64,000 nucleotides of DNA from Roseospirillum parvum (GCF_900100455.1 NZ_FNCV01000003.1:186001-250000), one strand, 5' to 3'. Shown: positions 19,780 to 28,542, numbered from the stretch's first letter. Notes: generated from the sequence alone by a model not told the origin. Program-made: numbers and translations.

Positions 19780-20808
19780 ATGCCCGATCCCCGGTTTTTC
19801 CCTCCCGGCCCGCCGCTGAGCCTGGGCGAACTGGCCGCGCTGGCCGGCTGCGAGGCGCCGCCGGCCGAGGTGGCCGAGCGCCGGTTCGGCTCGGTGGCGC
19901 CGCTCGATCAGGCCGGTCCGGATGACCTGTCGTTCCTCGACAATGCCAAGTACCGCGCCGCCCTGGCCACCACCCGGGCCGGCGCCGTGGTGCTCAAGGC
20001 CGAGGAGGCGGAGCGCCTTCCGCAAGGCTGCGTGGGGCTGGTCGCCGCCGATCCCTACCGCGCCTATGCCCGCATGGCGGCGGCCCTGTTCCCGCCGCCC
20101 GCGCCGCACCCCGGGGTCGATGCCTCGGCGGTGGTCGATCCCACGGCCCGCCTGGGCGAGGGGGTCGAGGTCGGCCCGCTGGCGGTGATCGGTCCCGAGG
20201 TGGAGATCGGCCCGCACAGCCGCATCGGCGCCGGGACGGTGATCGCCCGGGGCGTTGTCATCGGCGCCGCCTGCCGCATCGGGCCGCAGGTCACCCTGAT
20301 GGCCTGCCGGCTGGGCGACAAGGTGGTGCTGCATCCGGGCGTGCGCATTGGCCAGGACGGCTTCGGCTTCGCCATGTCGGCCGAGGGACACCTGGCGGTG
20401 CCCCAGCTCGGCCGGGTGCTGGTCGGCGACGACGTGGAGATCGGCGCCAACACCACCATCGACCGGGGCAGCGGCCCCGACACGGTGATCGGTCCGGGGT
20501 GCAGGATTGATAATCTGGTCCAGATCGGGCACAACGTAAGCCTCGGGCGCGGCTGCGTGGTGGTCGCCCAGGTGGGCCTTTCTGGCAGCACCCGGGTCGG
20601 CGACTTTGCCGTGCTGGGGGGACAGGTGGGGGTGGCCGGGCATCTTTCCATCGGCGCCGGGGCCCAGGTCGCGGCGCAATCGGGCGTGATGGCGGACATC
20701 CCTCCCGGGGTGCGGGTGGGCGGTTTCCCCGCCCAGCCCCTGAAAGAAATGTGGCGCCAGATCGCGGTGCTGAAACGGCTGGCCCGGGGCTCCCGGGACA
20801 GCACCTGA
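19780..20808 (+). CDS. lpxD: UDP-3-O-(3-hydroxyacyl)glucosamine N-acyltransferase
   Basis: Third enzyme of lipid A synthesis, 342 residues; it adds the N-linked hydroxyacyl chain. A uridine-binding N-terminal domain ([20 protein letters not shown]) is followed by a long run of hexapeptide repeats forming a left-handed beta helix. The catalytic histidine lies in [13 protein letters not shown]. It starts 7 bases after skp. A hairpin-rich gap of 102 bases separates it from fabZ. Confidence 0.97.
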   Translation: MPDPRFFPPGPPLSLGELAALAGCEAPPAEVAERRFGSVAPLDQAGPDDLSFLDNAKYRAALATTRAGAVVLKAEEAERLPQGCVGLVAADPYRAYARMAAALFPPPAPHPGVDASAVVDPTARLGEGVEVGPLAVIGPEVEIGPHSRIGAGTVIARGVVIGAACRIGPQVTLMACRLGDKVVLHPGVRIGQDGFGFAMSAEGHLAVPQLGRVLVGDDVEIGANTTIDRGSGPDTVIGPGCRIDNLVQIGHNVSLGRGCVVVAQVGLSGSTRVGDFAVLGGQVGVAGHLSIGAGAQVAAQSGVMADIPPGVRVGGFPAQPLKEMWRQIAVLKRLARGSRDST

Positions 20809-20910
20809 AGGGCGTCCCCCACGCCGTGAAGCGGGGCGGGGGGGCGATGGTGGAGGGTCGCGTGGGCCGATGGGAGCCCGCCGGCCGCGCAGGATCGGGG
20901 TTCTAAGGCA

Positions 20911-21375
20911 ATGGACGCAGCGACCGAGGCGGTCAACAAGGTCATCGACATCAACCGGATCATGCAGATGATCCCGCACCGCTACCCGATCCTGATGGTT
21001 GATCGGGTGATCGACGTGATGCCGGGGGCCTCGGCCGTGGGCATCAAGAACGTCAGCGCCAACGAGCCGTTCTTCCAGGGCCACTTTCCGCAGCGCCCGG
21101 TGATGCCCGGCGTGCTGATCGTCGAAGCCATGGCCCAGACCGCCGCCGTGCTGGTGGTCGAGACCCTGGGCCCGGACGCCGAGGGCAAGCTGGTCTATTT
21201 CATGAGCGTCGACAGCGCCCGCTTCCGCAAGCCGGTGGAGCCGGGCGACCGGCTTGAGCTGCACGTCAAGAAGGAACGCTCGCGCGGCTCGGTGTGGAAG
21301 TTCTCCGCCGAGGGCAAGGTCGGCGACACCCTGGTTGCCGAGGCCACCTACGCCGCCATGATCCTCGACAACTGA
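20911..21375 (+). CDS. fabZ: 3-hydroxyacyl-ACP dehydratase FabZ
   Basis: Hot-dog fold dehydratase of fatty-acid elongation, 154 residues. The catalytic histidine is in [14 protein letters not shown] (near residue 57) and the catalytic glutamate in [10 protein letters not shown]. The [11 protein letters not shown] segment near the start is also typical. It sits between lpxD and lpxA as in most proteobacteria, linking fatty-acid and lipid A synthesis, which compete for 3-hydroxyacyl-ACP. Its TGA overlaps the lpxA ATG by one base. Confidence 0.97.
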   Translation: MDAATEAVNKVIDINRIMQMIPHRYPILMVDRVIDVMPGASAVGIKNVSANEPFFQGHFPQRPVMPGVLIVEAMAQTAAVLVVETLGPDAEGKLVYFMSVDSARFRKPVEPGDRLELHVKKERSRGSVWKFSAEGKVGDTLVAEATYAAMILDN

Positions 21376-22175
21376 TGCCCGACATTCATGCCACCGCCCT
21401 GGTCGACCCGGCGGCCGAGCTGGCCCCGGATGTGACCGTCGGTCCCTATTGCGTGGTTGGCCCCGAGGTCCGTCTGGCCGCCGGGGTGCGCCTGATGTCG
21501 CACGTGGTGGTCGAGGGCCGCACCTCGATCGGTCCGGGCTGCCACGTCTACCCGTTCGCCTCGATCGGCCACGCGCCCCAGGACCTGAAGTACCGGGGCG
21601 AGGACTCGCGCCTGGAAATCGGGGCGCACACCACCATCCGCGAGCATGTCACCATCAACCCGGGCACCGAGGGCGGCGGCATGCTGACCCGGGTCGGCGA
21701 TCACTGCCTGCTGATGGTTGGCGCCCACGTGGCCCACGACTGTCAGGTGGCGGACCATGTCATCCTGGTCAACAACGCCACCCTGGCCGGGCATGTGGAG
21801 GTCGGCGAGTTCGCCATCGTCGGCGGCTTGTCGGCCGTGCACCAGTTCGTGCGCATCGGCAAGCATGCCATGATCGGCGGCATGTCGGGGGTGGAGAACG
21901 ATGTCATCCCCTACGGCTCGGTGACCGGCAACCGGGCCCGCCTGTCGGGCCTCAACATCGTCGGTCTCAAGCGGCGCGGCTTCTCGCGCGACGACATTCA
22001 CACCCTGCGCGCCGCCTACCGCATGCTGTTCGCCCAGGAAGGCACGTTGGCGGAGCGTCTGGAGGACGTGGCCAAGATGTTCGCCGACCACACGGCGGTG
22101 CGCGACATCGTGGACTTCATCCGCGTCGATTCCTCGCGCGCCGTCTGCCAGCCCTACCCGGAAGATGTCGCCTGA
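21375..22175 (+). CDS. lpxA: UDP-N-acetylglucosamine acyltransferase
   Basis: First enzyme of lipid A synthesis, 266 residues. Nearly the whole protein is a hexapeptide-repeat beta helix. The catalytic histidine lies in VGAHVAHDCQV, and the residues HQFVRIGKHAMIGGMSGVE are characteristic; the helical C-terminal domain begins near LKRRGFSRDDIHTLRAAYR. The ATG at 21375 overlaps the fabZ stop, and the end overlaps lpxI by 11 bases, so fabZ-lpxA-lpxI-lpxB is one translationally coupled unit. Confidence 0.97.
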   Translation: MPDIHATALVDPAAELAPDVTVGPYCVVGPEVRLAAGVRLMSHVVVEGRTSIGPGCHVYPFASIGHAPQDLKYRGEDSRLEIGAHTTIREHVTINPGTEGGGMLTRVGDHCLLMVGAHVAHDCQVADHVILVNNATLAGHVEVGEFAIVGGLSAVHQFVRIGKHAMIGGMSGVENDVIPYGSVTGNRARLSGLNIVGLKRRGFSRDDIHTLRAAYRMLFAQEGTLAERLEDVAKMFADHTAVRDIVDFIRVDSSRAVCQPYPEDVA

Positions 22176-23004
22176 GGCGGTCGAGGTCGGCCTTGGCATC
22201 ATCGCCGGCGGCGGTGTGCTGCCGGTGCAACTGGCCGAGGCCTGCCGCGCCCGGGGCCGGCCGCACACGGTGATTGCCCTCGAAGGCCAGGCCGATCCGA
22301 CGGCCTACCCGGGCTCGCCGGTGGCGCGTCTGCGTCTGGGGGCGCTGGGCGCCGCGCTGGCCCGTTTCAAGGCCGACGGTATTGGCGAGGTGGTGATGGC
22401 CGGCCCGGTGCGCCGCCCCAGTCTGGCCGAACTGCGGCCCGACCTGGAAGGGGTGCGCTTCCTGGCCCGCCATGCCCTGAAGTTGAAGGCGCTGGGCGAT
22501 GACGGCCTGCTCAGGGTGCTGATCGCCGAGTTCGAGGGGCGTGGCTTCAAGGTGGTCGGCGCCGCCCAGGTGCTGGCCGACCTGCTGGCCCCGCCCGGTG
22601 TCTGGACCACCCGCAAGCCCGACCCCCAGGACAGCGCCGACATCACCCGCGCCGCCGCCGTGCTCGATGCCCTGGGGCCGCTCGACGTGGGCCAGGCCTG
22701 CGTCGTCCAGCAGGGGCTGGTGCTCGGCGTCGAGGCCATCGAGGGGACCGCCGCCCTGCTCGAACGTTGCGCCGGACTGCGCCGGGCCGGCGGGGGCGGG
22801 GTGCTGGTCAAGCTGGCCAAGCCGGGTCAGGAGAGCCGCGTTGACCTGCCGACCATCGGTCCCGACACGGTGGCCCAGGCGGCCCGCGCCGGGCTGGCCG
22901 GGGTGGCGGTGGAGGCCGGCCGCGCCCTGGCCCTGGAGCGCCCCCGCCTGATCGCCGAGGCGGAGGCAGCCGGCCTGTTCCTGCTTGGCTGGGAACGACC
23001 ATGA
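22165..23004 (+). CDS. lpxI: UDP-2,3-diacylglucosamine diphosphatase LpxI
   Basis: LpxI-type pyrophosphatase of 279 residues that cleaves UDP-2,3-diacylglucosamine to lipid X. Alphaproteobacteria use this enzyme instead of the unrelated LpxH. The N-terminal LGIIAGGGVLPVQLAEACRARG, the DDGLLRVLIAEFEGRGF segment and the C-terminal DLPTIGPDTV motif are family features. It overlaps lpxA by 11 and lpxB by 4 bases. Confidence 0.95.
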   Translation: MSPEAVEVGLGIIAGGGVLPVQLAEACRARGRPHTVIALEGQADPTAYPGSPVARLRLGALGAALARFKADGIGEVVMAGPVRRPSLAELRPDLEGVRFLARHALKLKALGDDGLLRVLIAEFEGRGFKVVGAAQVLADLLAPPGVWTTRKPDPQDSADITRAAAVLDALGPLDVGQACVVQQGLVLGVEAIEGTAALLERCAGLRRAGGGGVLVKLAKPGQESRVDLPTIGPDTVAQAARAGLAGVAVEAGRALALERPRLIAEAEAAGLFLLGWERP

Positions 23005-24179
23005 CCAACCCACCCCCCGAGCCGCCACTCATTTTCGTGGTCGCCGGCGAGCCCTCCGGCGACTTCCTGGGGGCCCGTCTGATGGCGGCGCTGAAGGCCG
23101 AAACCGGTGGCCACGTCCGCTTTGCCGGGGTCGGCGGCGAGGCCATGGCGGCCGAGGGGTTGACCTCGCTGGTCGATCTTGCCGATCTCGCCGTGATGGG
23201 CTTTTTCGAGGTGTTGCCCAAGGCGCCGGTCATCCTGCGCCATCTCAAGCGGGTCGAGGCGGCGGCTCGCGCCGCCCGTCCGGCGGCCCTGGTGACCATC
23301 GATTCCTGGGGCTTCACCGGCCGCCTGCACGGCCGGCTGGCCGACGTCCCGTTCCCCCGGGTGCACTACGTGGCGCCCATGGTCTGGGCCTGGAAGGCCA
23401 AGCGGGCGGCCACCGTGGCCCAGCGGGTGGACCATCTGCTGACCCTGCTGCCCGACGAGGCCGAGGCTTTCACCCGGCACGGGTTGGCCGTCACCCAGGT
23501 CGGCCACCCGGTGGTCGAGGGCGGGGCCGGGCAGGGCGATGGCGCCGCCTTCCGCCAGAGCCATGGCATCCCCCTCGAGGCGCCGTTGCTGTGTCTGCTG
23601 CCGGGCAGCCGGCGCATGGAGGTGGGCCGCCTGCTGGACCCCTTCCGCGCCGCCACCGAACGGCTGGCCGCCAGTCGGCCGGGGCTTCAGGTGGTCATCC
23701 CCACCGTCGCCACGGTGGCTGATTCCCTGAAGCAGCGGGTTGCGGCGTGGCCGTGGCCGGTCCATGTGGTGAGCGGGGCCGAGGCTCGCCACGGGGCGTT
23801 CGCGGCATCGTTCGCGGCCATCGCCGCCTCTGGCACGGTGGCCCTGGAGTTGGCCCGCGCCGGGCTGCCGCACATCGTGGGCTACAAGGTGTCGCCGCCC
23901 AGCGCCTTCCTTTACCGGCGCCTGCGCCAGACCGAGTTGGTCAATCTGATCAACATCCTGCTGGGCCGGGTGGTGGTGCCCGAACTGTTGCAGGAGGCCT
24001 GCACCGGCCCCCGTCTGGCCGCTGCCCTGGAGGCCCTGCTGGCCGACCCGGCGGCGCTGGCGGCGCAACGCCAGGGGGCCGACGCGGTGATGGCCCGCCT
24101 CGGCGGCGCGGGGGCTCCACCCAGCCGACGCGCCGCCCGCGCCGTGCTTCAGTTGATCAACGCCAAGGAGACCGCATGA
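23001..24179 (+). CDS. lpxB: Lipid-A-disaccharide synthase
   Basis: GT19 glycosyltransferase joining lipid X and UDP-2,3-diacylglucosamine, 392 residues. The VVAGEPSGDFLGARLMAAL N-terminus is diagnostic; VHYVAPMVWAWKAKRA and LPGSRRMEVGRLLDPF follow in order, with the C-terminal ASGTVALELARAGLPHIVGYK carrying the nucleotide-sugar site. It overlaps lpxI and the following glyoxalase gene by 4 bases each. Confidence 0.97.
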   Translation: MTNPPPEPPLIFVVAGEPSGDFLGARLMAALKAETGGHVRFAGVGGEAMAAEGLTSLVDLADLAVMGFFEVLPKAPVILRHLKRVEAAARAARPAALVTIDSWGFTGRLHGRLADVPFPRVHYVAPMVWAWKAKRAATVAQRVDHLLTLLPDEAEAFTRHGLAVTQVGHPVVEGGAGQGDGAAFRQSHGIPLEAPLLCLLPGSRRMEVGRLLDPFRAATERLAASRPGLQVVIPTVATVADSLKQRVAAWPWPVHVVSGAEARHGAFAASFAAIAASGTVALELARAGLPHIVGYKVSPPSAFLYRRLRQTELVNLINILLGRVVVPELLQEACTGPRLAAALEALLADPAALAAQRQGADAVMARLGGAGAPPSRRAARAVLQLINAKETA

Positions 24180-24568
24180 GCTTCCGCCTTCTTCACACCA
24201 TGCTGCGGGTGCGCGACCTCGAGGCCTCGCTGGATTTCTACCAGCGCCACCTGGGCATGCGCCTGCTGCGCCGCCAGGACTATCCGGGCGGCCGCTTCAC
24301 CCTGGCCTTCGTCGGCTACGGCGAGGAAGCCGACAACACGGTGCTGGAACTGACCCACAACTGGGATCAGGACAAGCCCTATGAGCTGGGCGAGGGCTAC
24401 GGGCACATCGCCATCGCCGTGCAGGACATTTACGGCCTGTGCGAGCGGCTGGCCGAGGCCGGCGTCTCGATCCCCCGGCCGCCCGGTCCGATGAAACACG
24501 GCAGCACCGTGATTGCCTTCCTCGAGGACCCGGACGGCTACAAGGTGGAGCTGATCGAGCGCGACTGA
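24176..24568 (+). CDS. gloA: Lactoylglutathione lyase (glyoxalase I)
   Basis: VOC-fold metalloenzyme of 130 residues that converts the methylglyoxal-glutathione hemithioacetal to S-lactoylglutathione. The four metal ligands are visible: His in LLHTMLRV, Glu in VLELTHN, His in GYGHIAIAV and Glu in YKVELIERD. The length matches bacterial GloA. The ATGA overlap with lpxB makes it the last gene of the lipid A run. Confidence 0.93.
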   Translation: MSFRLLHTMLRVRDLEASLDFYQRHLGMRLLRRQDYPGGRFTLAFVGYGEEADNTVLELTHNWDQDKPYELGEGYGHIAIAVQDIYGLCERLAEAGVSIPRPPGPMKHGSTVIAFLEDPDGYKVELIERD

Positions 24569-24593
24569 GCCCCGTAGGCGAGACAGCCGTCGT

Positions 24594-24617
24594 GGCGATG
24601 GTCCTGGCGATGGTCCT
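24594..24617 (+). repeat. 12-bp tandem duplication after gloA
   Basis: Two exact copies of GGCGATGGTCCT in the gap between the convergent gloA and DsbA-like genes. Confidence 0.85.
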
Positions 24618-24643
24618 GGGGCAAAAGGACAAGGGTGCCAGGA

Positions 24644-25303
24644 TCAGGTCTGGCGCAGGGAGAGGGTGGCCTCGGTTTCCGCCTCAAGCGCGGTGTCGAT
24701 CAGGCAGCCCAGGACTTCCGGCTCCTGGGCCCCGGAGATGGCCAGCCCCTGGTTGAACACGAAGCAGGGCACGCCGTTGACCCCCAGGCGGTGGGCCCGG
24801 GCGTTTTCGCTGAACACCTGGGCCAACTCGGCCTCGCCGTCCAGCCCCTGGGCCAGGGGGGCGGGATCGAGCCCGACCTCCTCGGCCACCTTTAGCAGGC
24901 GTTGGCGGTCGCCCAGATCGACCCCTCGGGCGAAGTAGGCGGTGAACAGCGCCCCGACCAGGGAATCGCGCGGCGCCCCCTCCGGGGCCAGGCGGATCAG
25001 CCGGTGGGCCAGCACGGTATTGGGGGTGCGCTCGATGGCCGCCAGATCGATCTCCAGGCCGGCGCCGTGGGCCGCAGCGCTGACCGCCGATTCCATGCGT
25101 TCGACGCGGCTCGGGTTGCCGAACTTGCGGGCCAGATAGTCGTGGCGCGAGATGCCCTCGGCGGGCATGTCCGGGTTGAGCAGGAAGGGCCGCCAGGCGC
25201 GCCGGGGCGTGATGCCGGGGCGGTGCGCCAGGGCCTGGTCCAGGCGCCGGCAGCCGACGTAGCACCACGGGCAGCAGATGTCGAAAACGATATCCACATC
25301 CAT
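24644..25303 (-). CDS. DsbA-family (FrnE/HCCA isomerase-like) oxidoreductase
   Basis: Thioredoxin-fold protein of 219 residues in the DsbA/FrnE branch. The motif DICCPWCYVGCRRL near residues 8-21 contains the CPWC redox pair, and the second conserved element is VNGVPCFVFNQGLAISGAQ. There is no signal peptide, so it is probably cytoplasmic. The start was chosen because GGAGG lies 8 bases upstream; the frame remains open further upstream but with no ribosome site. Relatives include 2-hydroxychromene-2-carboxylate isomerase and polyketide disulfide enzymes; the substrate cannot be told. Confidence 0.88.
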   Translation of the reverse strand: MDVDIVFDICCPWCYVGCRRLDQALAHRPGITPRRAWRPFLLNPDMPAEGISRHDYLARKFGNPSRVERMESAVSAAAHGAGLEIDLAAIERTPNTVLAHRLIRLAPEGAPRDSLVGALFTAYFARGVDLGDRQRLLKVAEEVGLDPAPLAQGLDGEAELAQVFSENARAHRLGVNGVPCFVFNQGLAISGAQEPEVLGCLIDTALEAETEATLSLRQT

Positions 25304-25479
25304 CGGCTGGGCCTCCGGGGTGGCCTGGAGCCAGAGCACCTCGCGGCCAGTCGGGGCAGGGGCCGCCGCATGGCCGCGAGGTTGCGCTCTAAACCCATGA
25401 TTTGAGGGCGTTGCGCAAAACCGGTTCATGGACGCCCACGAGTCCATCCGGGCGCGGAACGCCCCGGAACCGGACGGGG

Positions 25480-25692
25480 TCAATTGTTCTCGTTGTCGGC
25501 CTGGTCGTCGCCTTCCAGCACCACCGGGTTCTCGCCCAGCGGATCGTTTTCCACCATCTCGGCGACGCGGTCGAAGGTTTCGGCGTTGTTGGTCATTTGA
25601 TCGCTCAGGGAATTGTTGGCCTGGCCGATGCTGCGAAAGAACGTGGCCGCGCTGCGCAGCAGTTTGGCCGCCAGTTCCGCATTGGTCGCCAT
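25480..25692 (-). CDS. Small acidic protein of unknown function (70 aa)
   Basis: A 70-residue protein I do not recognise. It begins MATNAELAAKLLRSAATFFR, an amphipathic helix, and ends in a strongly acidic tail rich in Asp, Glu and Asn (EGDDQADNENN). GGAAGGA lies 6 bases ahead of the ATG, which supports it as a real gene. There is no membrane segment or cysteine. Just upstream on its strand are three 18-bp tandem repeats; they are in frame with the gene, but translation from there is not supported. It lies in a minus-strand cluster with a ZntB-type channel and the MerR-cyclase. Confidence 0.65.
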   Translation of the reverse strand: MATNAELAAKLLRSAATFFRSIGQANNSLSDQMTNNAETFDRVAEMVENDPLGENPVVLEGDDQADNENN

Positions 25693-25704
25693 GGGGGATC
25701 CTTC

Positions 25705-25758
25705 CGTTGGGCTAAAAGGGGCCGTTGGGCTAAAAGGTGCCGTTGGGCTAAAAGGTGC
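25705..25758 (-). repeat. Three 18-bp tandem repeats upstream of the 70-aa gene
   Basis: Plus-strand units CGTTGGGCTAAAAGGGGC (25705-25722) and CGTTGGGCTAAAAGGTGC (25723-25740 and 25741-25758) are identical but for one base. They end 12 bases ahead of the minus-strand start codon, that is, in its leader or promoter. Confidence 0.9.
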
Positions 25759-25844
25759 GCGATTGACCGGGCAGCCGGCCTCGACTTGAGGCGATGCTAC
25801 AAGCTGGCGGCGGCGAGACCAACCCCCCTTTGGCGGAAGAAGGC

Positions 25845-26819
25845 TCAGTCGTCGCCGCGACGGACCAGGAACCACGTGCCGGCCAGCCCGCCGACGATCA
25901 GGCAGCCCAGGCCAAGCAGCCAGAAGCCGAGGGGGTGGCCGTCGCCCGGAATGCCCCCCACGTTGGCCCCGAACAGGGCGGCCAGCAGATTGAGTGGCAG
26001 GAAGACGGCGGCCAGCCGGGTCAGCCACAGGCCGCTGGTCGCCACCGCCTCGGCCTGGCGGTCGCGCAACTGGTCCAGGATCAGGCCGCTGTGTTCGCGC
26101 TGGGTGTCCAGGGTGGCGGCCAGTCGCTCGGTGGCGTGGGCGATCTCGATGGCCCGTTCCGGCGCGGTCCCGGGGAACCAGGGGGGCGGGGCGGCGGCCA
26201 GCTCGTCCAGGGCCTCGGCCTGCGGGCGGACGAAGCGGTGCAGCCAGATGACCTGGCGCTTGAGGGCGACCAGGTCGCCGCGCAGGGGGGCGGGGGCGGT
26301 GTCCAGGGCGCTGTCTTCCAGGTCTTCCAGACGTTCGGAGATGGCGCGCACCACGGGTTTCAGGTTGTCGGCCAGGGCGCCGGCCAGGGCCAGCGCCACC
26401 TCGACCGGGGCGGCGGGGCCGCGTCCGCCGATCAGCCGCTCGTGGACCTGATCGACCGCCAGCACGCGGCGCAGGCTGACCGAGATCAGCCGCTCGGGCG
26501 ACATCCACAGCCGCAGCGAGACCATGTCGTCCGGGTCCTGGCCCGGGTTGTGATTGGCGCCGCGCAGGATGAGGATGGCGCCGTCATCGAAAGTGTGGAA
26601 ACGCGGGCTGGTGTCGTCGGCCATCAGGGCGGCGACGACCAGGGGGTCCAGGTCGGGTTGGGTGGACAGCCAGTCGGTGCAGGCATGCCAGTCCAGATGG
26701 ATCCATGACCTGCCGCCGGCCGGGCCTGGCGCCACGCCCCCCTTGCCATCCAGGGCAAGGGCGAAGTGGATCCCGCTGGTGGTTTCGGCGGGAGAGGGAG
26801 GAGGGGAGGCCGCAGGCAT
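25845..26819 (-). CDS. zntB: CorA-family divalent cation channel, ZntB type
   Basis: Inner-membrane pentameric transporter of 324 residues. A large cytoplasmic N-terminal domain with long helices (ERLEDLEDSALDTAP and AERAIEIAHATERLAATLD) precedes two C-terminal transmembrane helices. The loop between them reads FGANVGGIPG, close to the GxN-x-GG-x-PG loop of ZntB rather than the GMN of magnesium CorA, so zinc or nickel transport is more likely than magnesium. The ATG starts 38 bases after the cyclase stop on the same strand, and a palindromic site (26824-26834) lies directly in front of it. No clear ribosome site is visible. Confidence 0.87.
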   Translation of the reverse strand: MPAASPPPSPAETTSGIHFALALDGKGGVAPGPAGGRSWIHLDWHACTDWLSTQPDLDPLVVAALMADDTSPRFHTFDDGAILILRGANHNPGQDPDDMVSLRLWMSPERLISVSLRRVLAVDQVHERLIGGRGPAAPVEVALALAGALADNLKPVVRAISERLEDLEDSALDTAPAPLRGDLVALKRQVIWLHRFVRPQAEALDELAAAPPPWFPGTAPERAIEIAHATERLAATLDTQREHSGLILDQLRDRQAEAVATSGLWLTRLAAVFLPLNLLAALFGANVGGIPGDGHPLGFWLLGLGCLIVGGLAGTWFLVRRGDD

Positions 26820-26823
26820 TAAA

Positions 26824-26834
26824 TAGACCGTCTA
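26824..26834 (-). promoter_or_regulatory. Palindromic site TAGACCGTCTA before zntB
   Basis: A perfect 5-bp inverted repeat around a central C (TAGAC-C-GTCTA), 5 bases upstream of the zntB ATG. It matches two further sites upstream of the cyclase gene (28532-28542 and 28661-28671). A TGGACA hexamer follows at 26837-26842. Probably an operator. Confidence 0.5.
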
Positions 26835-26857
26835 AATGGACACTCTGATGGCATGTT

Positions 26858-28453
26858 TTAACTGAGCATGATCTCGGTCACCGCCACGGTGGACAGGTCG
26901 CGCAGCTTGAAATTGCGCGGGTCGTCCAGATCGAGCAGGTTGCCGAGGCGGGCGAAGGTGCCAGGGATCAGGGTCGATTCGCCCTGCTGGTGGCGATTGA
27001 TGCCGAAGCGGATCTCGCGCCGTTCCTCGTGCGACAGTTTGTTCAGGAGGTTCTTGGTGCACCAGATGGCGCCGCCCTGGGCAAAGTCGGACAGTCTGGA
27101 GGCGCGGTTGATGGTGTCGCCAAGGGCGGCGAATTCCAGGTGGGTTGGCGTCTGATAGGCGCCGAACCACTCCTGGCCTTCATCAAGCCCGATGTTCAGC
27201 ACCAGATCGTTGTTCCAGTTCTTGCGGGCCCGCCAGGAGATGTCCACCTTGCGGATCACCTCGCGCATTTCCTGGGCGCAGCGGATGGCGTTGTCCACGT
27301 AGTTGCTGTCCGGCTGCGGGAAGAAATAGTACAACATGCCATCGCCGACATGCTTGCCGTGGGTGGCGTGGTACTTGCGCAACAAGGGCTCCATGGCCCG
27401 CCAGATGCCGTTGACCATCTCGAAATATTCTTCCGGCGGCAACTCGACGCAGATGCGTGACGAATCCTCGAGGTCGGCCACCACCACCGCCAAGGGGGTC
27501 AGGTAGGGGCGGCGTCGGCGCAACAGCTCGCGGATCACCTGATCGCGGCGCCCCAGCAGGCCCAGCCACTGGTCGCTGGGATCGCGCGCCGGCACGTAGA
27601 CGAAAAAAATGCCTTCCCGGAAGAAGGCGGCATAGATGCGAAACCAGCGCGGCTCCTCGTCGGCCACCGCCAGATTGACGTCGGTGTGGGCCAGCCCGCT
27701 GCGGTTGGCCGCCCCGACCCGGTTATAGGCCTCGAACACCAAACCGGCGTTGCGCTTGGACAGATGGGCGCAGAGGGTGTAGACAATCGATTGCGGCAGC
27801 CGGCTCTTGGCGCAGGACAGGTGGAAGCGAACCAGTTCCTCCCAGTCCTCGGCGCCGGGCAGGTCGGAGCGCCGGTCGAGCAGGCCGAACAGTCCACGCT
27901 CGGTGATGTCCGAGGGCATGTCGCTGGCCGGGCGCTGCAACAGTTGATGCTCGGCCGCCGGATTCCACCACTCCAATTCCAACCGGTTGTTGATCATGTA
28001 GGCCGGGTGTTCGATGGCATCCAGATCAAGCCCGCCCCAGCCGGCGGCGCCGGGGGGCGACGTCCGTGGCTTGGCCGGGCCGGCGGCGGGGGGCGGCGGC
28101 GCGGCGACCTCGGGAGCGGGAGGGGGCGTTTGTGGGCCGGCGTCGGGCCGCGCCACTTCCTGCACGATGCTGTCCAGGGTGCGGCCCTGGCTTTTCAGCG
28201 CCTGGACCCGCCGCACGGTCTCGATGGCGGTCTTGGGGAAGAAGCCCAGGCGCCGGGTTCGCCCGCTGCCGGTCAGCACCTTGACAGCCGGCTGCGGCAG
28301 CAGGCCGAGGGCGACATAGTTGTTGAGGGTGGCGCGGGAGATGCCGGTCGCCGCCATCAGGTCCTTGCTGCTGACCTCGGGAGGTGCCGAAACCGGCGTG
28401 GATGGTGCGGCGTGGGCCGTGGCGGCCAAGGAACCTGCGGGTGAGGGGGGCAT
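26858..28453 (-). CDS. MerR-type HTH / PAS-like / class III adenylate cyclase hybrid
   Basis: A 531-residue protein in three parts. Residues 28-95 form a MerR-type winged helix (DLMAATGISRATLNNYVALG, then TRRLGFFPKTAIETVRRVQAL). A Pro/Ala-rich linker of about 40 residues follows, then a PAS-like sensor region (about 144-300; LDLDAIEHPAYMINNRLELE). Residues 318-460 are a class III cyclase domain with the metal aspartates D327 (VVADLEDSS) and D371 (KHVGDGMLYYF), the adenine-selecting pair K367 and D446, and the transition-state residues N449 and R453 (GDTINRASRL). All key residues are present, so it should make cAMP. The start at 28453 has GGAGG 7 bases upstream; a TTG 23 codons earlier lacks one. 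No membrane segment. Confidence 0.88.
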   Translation of the reverse strand: MPPSPAGSLAATAHAAPSTPVSAPPEVSSKDLMAATGISRATLNNYVALGLLPQPAVKVLTGSGRTRRLGFFPKTAIETVRRVQALKSQGRTLDSIVQEVARPDAGPQTPPPAPEVAAPPPPAAGPAKPRTSPPGAAGWGGLDLDAIEHPAYMINNRLELEWWNPAAEHQLLQRPASDMPSDITERGLFGLLDRRSDLPGAEDWEELVRFHLSCAKSRLPQSIVYTLCAHLSKRNAGLVFEAYNRVGAANRSGLAHTDVNLAVADEEPRWFRIYAAFFREGIFFVYVPARDPSDQWLGLLGRRDQVIRELLRRRRPYLTPLAVVVADLEDSSRICVELPPEEYFEMVNGIWRAMEPLLRKYHATHGKHVGDGMLYYFFPQPDSNYVDNAIRCAQEMREVIRKVDISWRARKNWNNDLVLNIGLDEGQEWFGAYQTPTHLEFAALGDTINRASRLSDFAQGGAIWCTKNLLNKLSHEERREIRFGINRHQQGESTLIPGTFARLGNLLDLDDPRNFKLRDLSTVAVTEIMLS

Positions 28454-28531
28454 GGCGTGCCTCCGTCGGCGGGCGGCCCGGGCAATGGAAGGTCGCGGCC
28501 GGGAACGGGGCCGAATGTACAAGACAATTCA

Positions 28532-28542
28532 TAGACAGTCAA
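28532..28542 (+). promoter_or_regulatory. TAGACnGTCnA site 2 (cyclase upstream region)
   Basis: TAGACAGTCAA, 79 bases upstream of the cyclase start; 9 of 11 positions match the palindrome at 26824. Confidence 0.45.

Noticed and set aside
28454-28522. TTG start adding 23 residues to the MerR-cyclase
   Set aside because: The ATG at 28453 has a well-placed GGAGG; the extra segment is Arg-rich and not domain-like.
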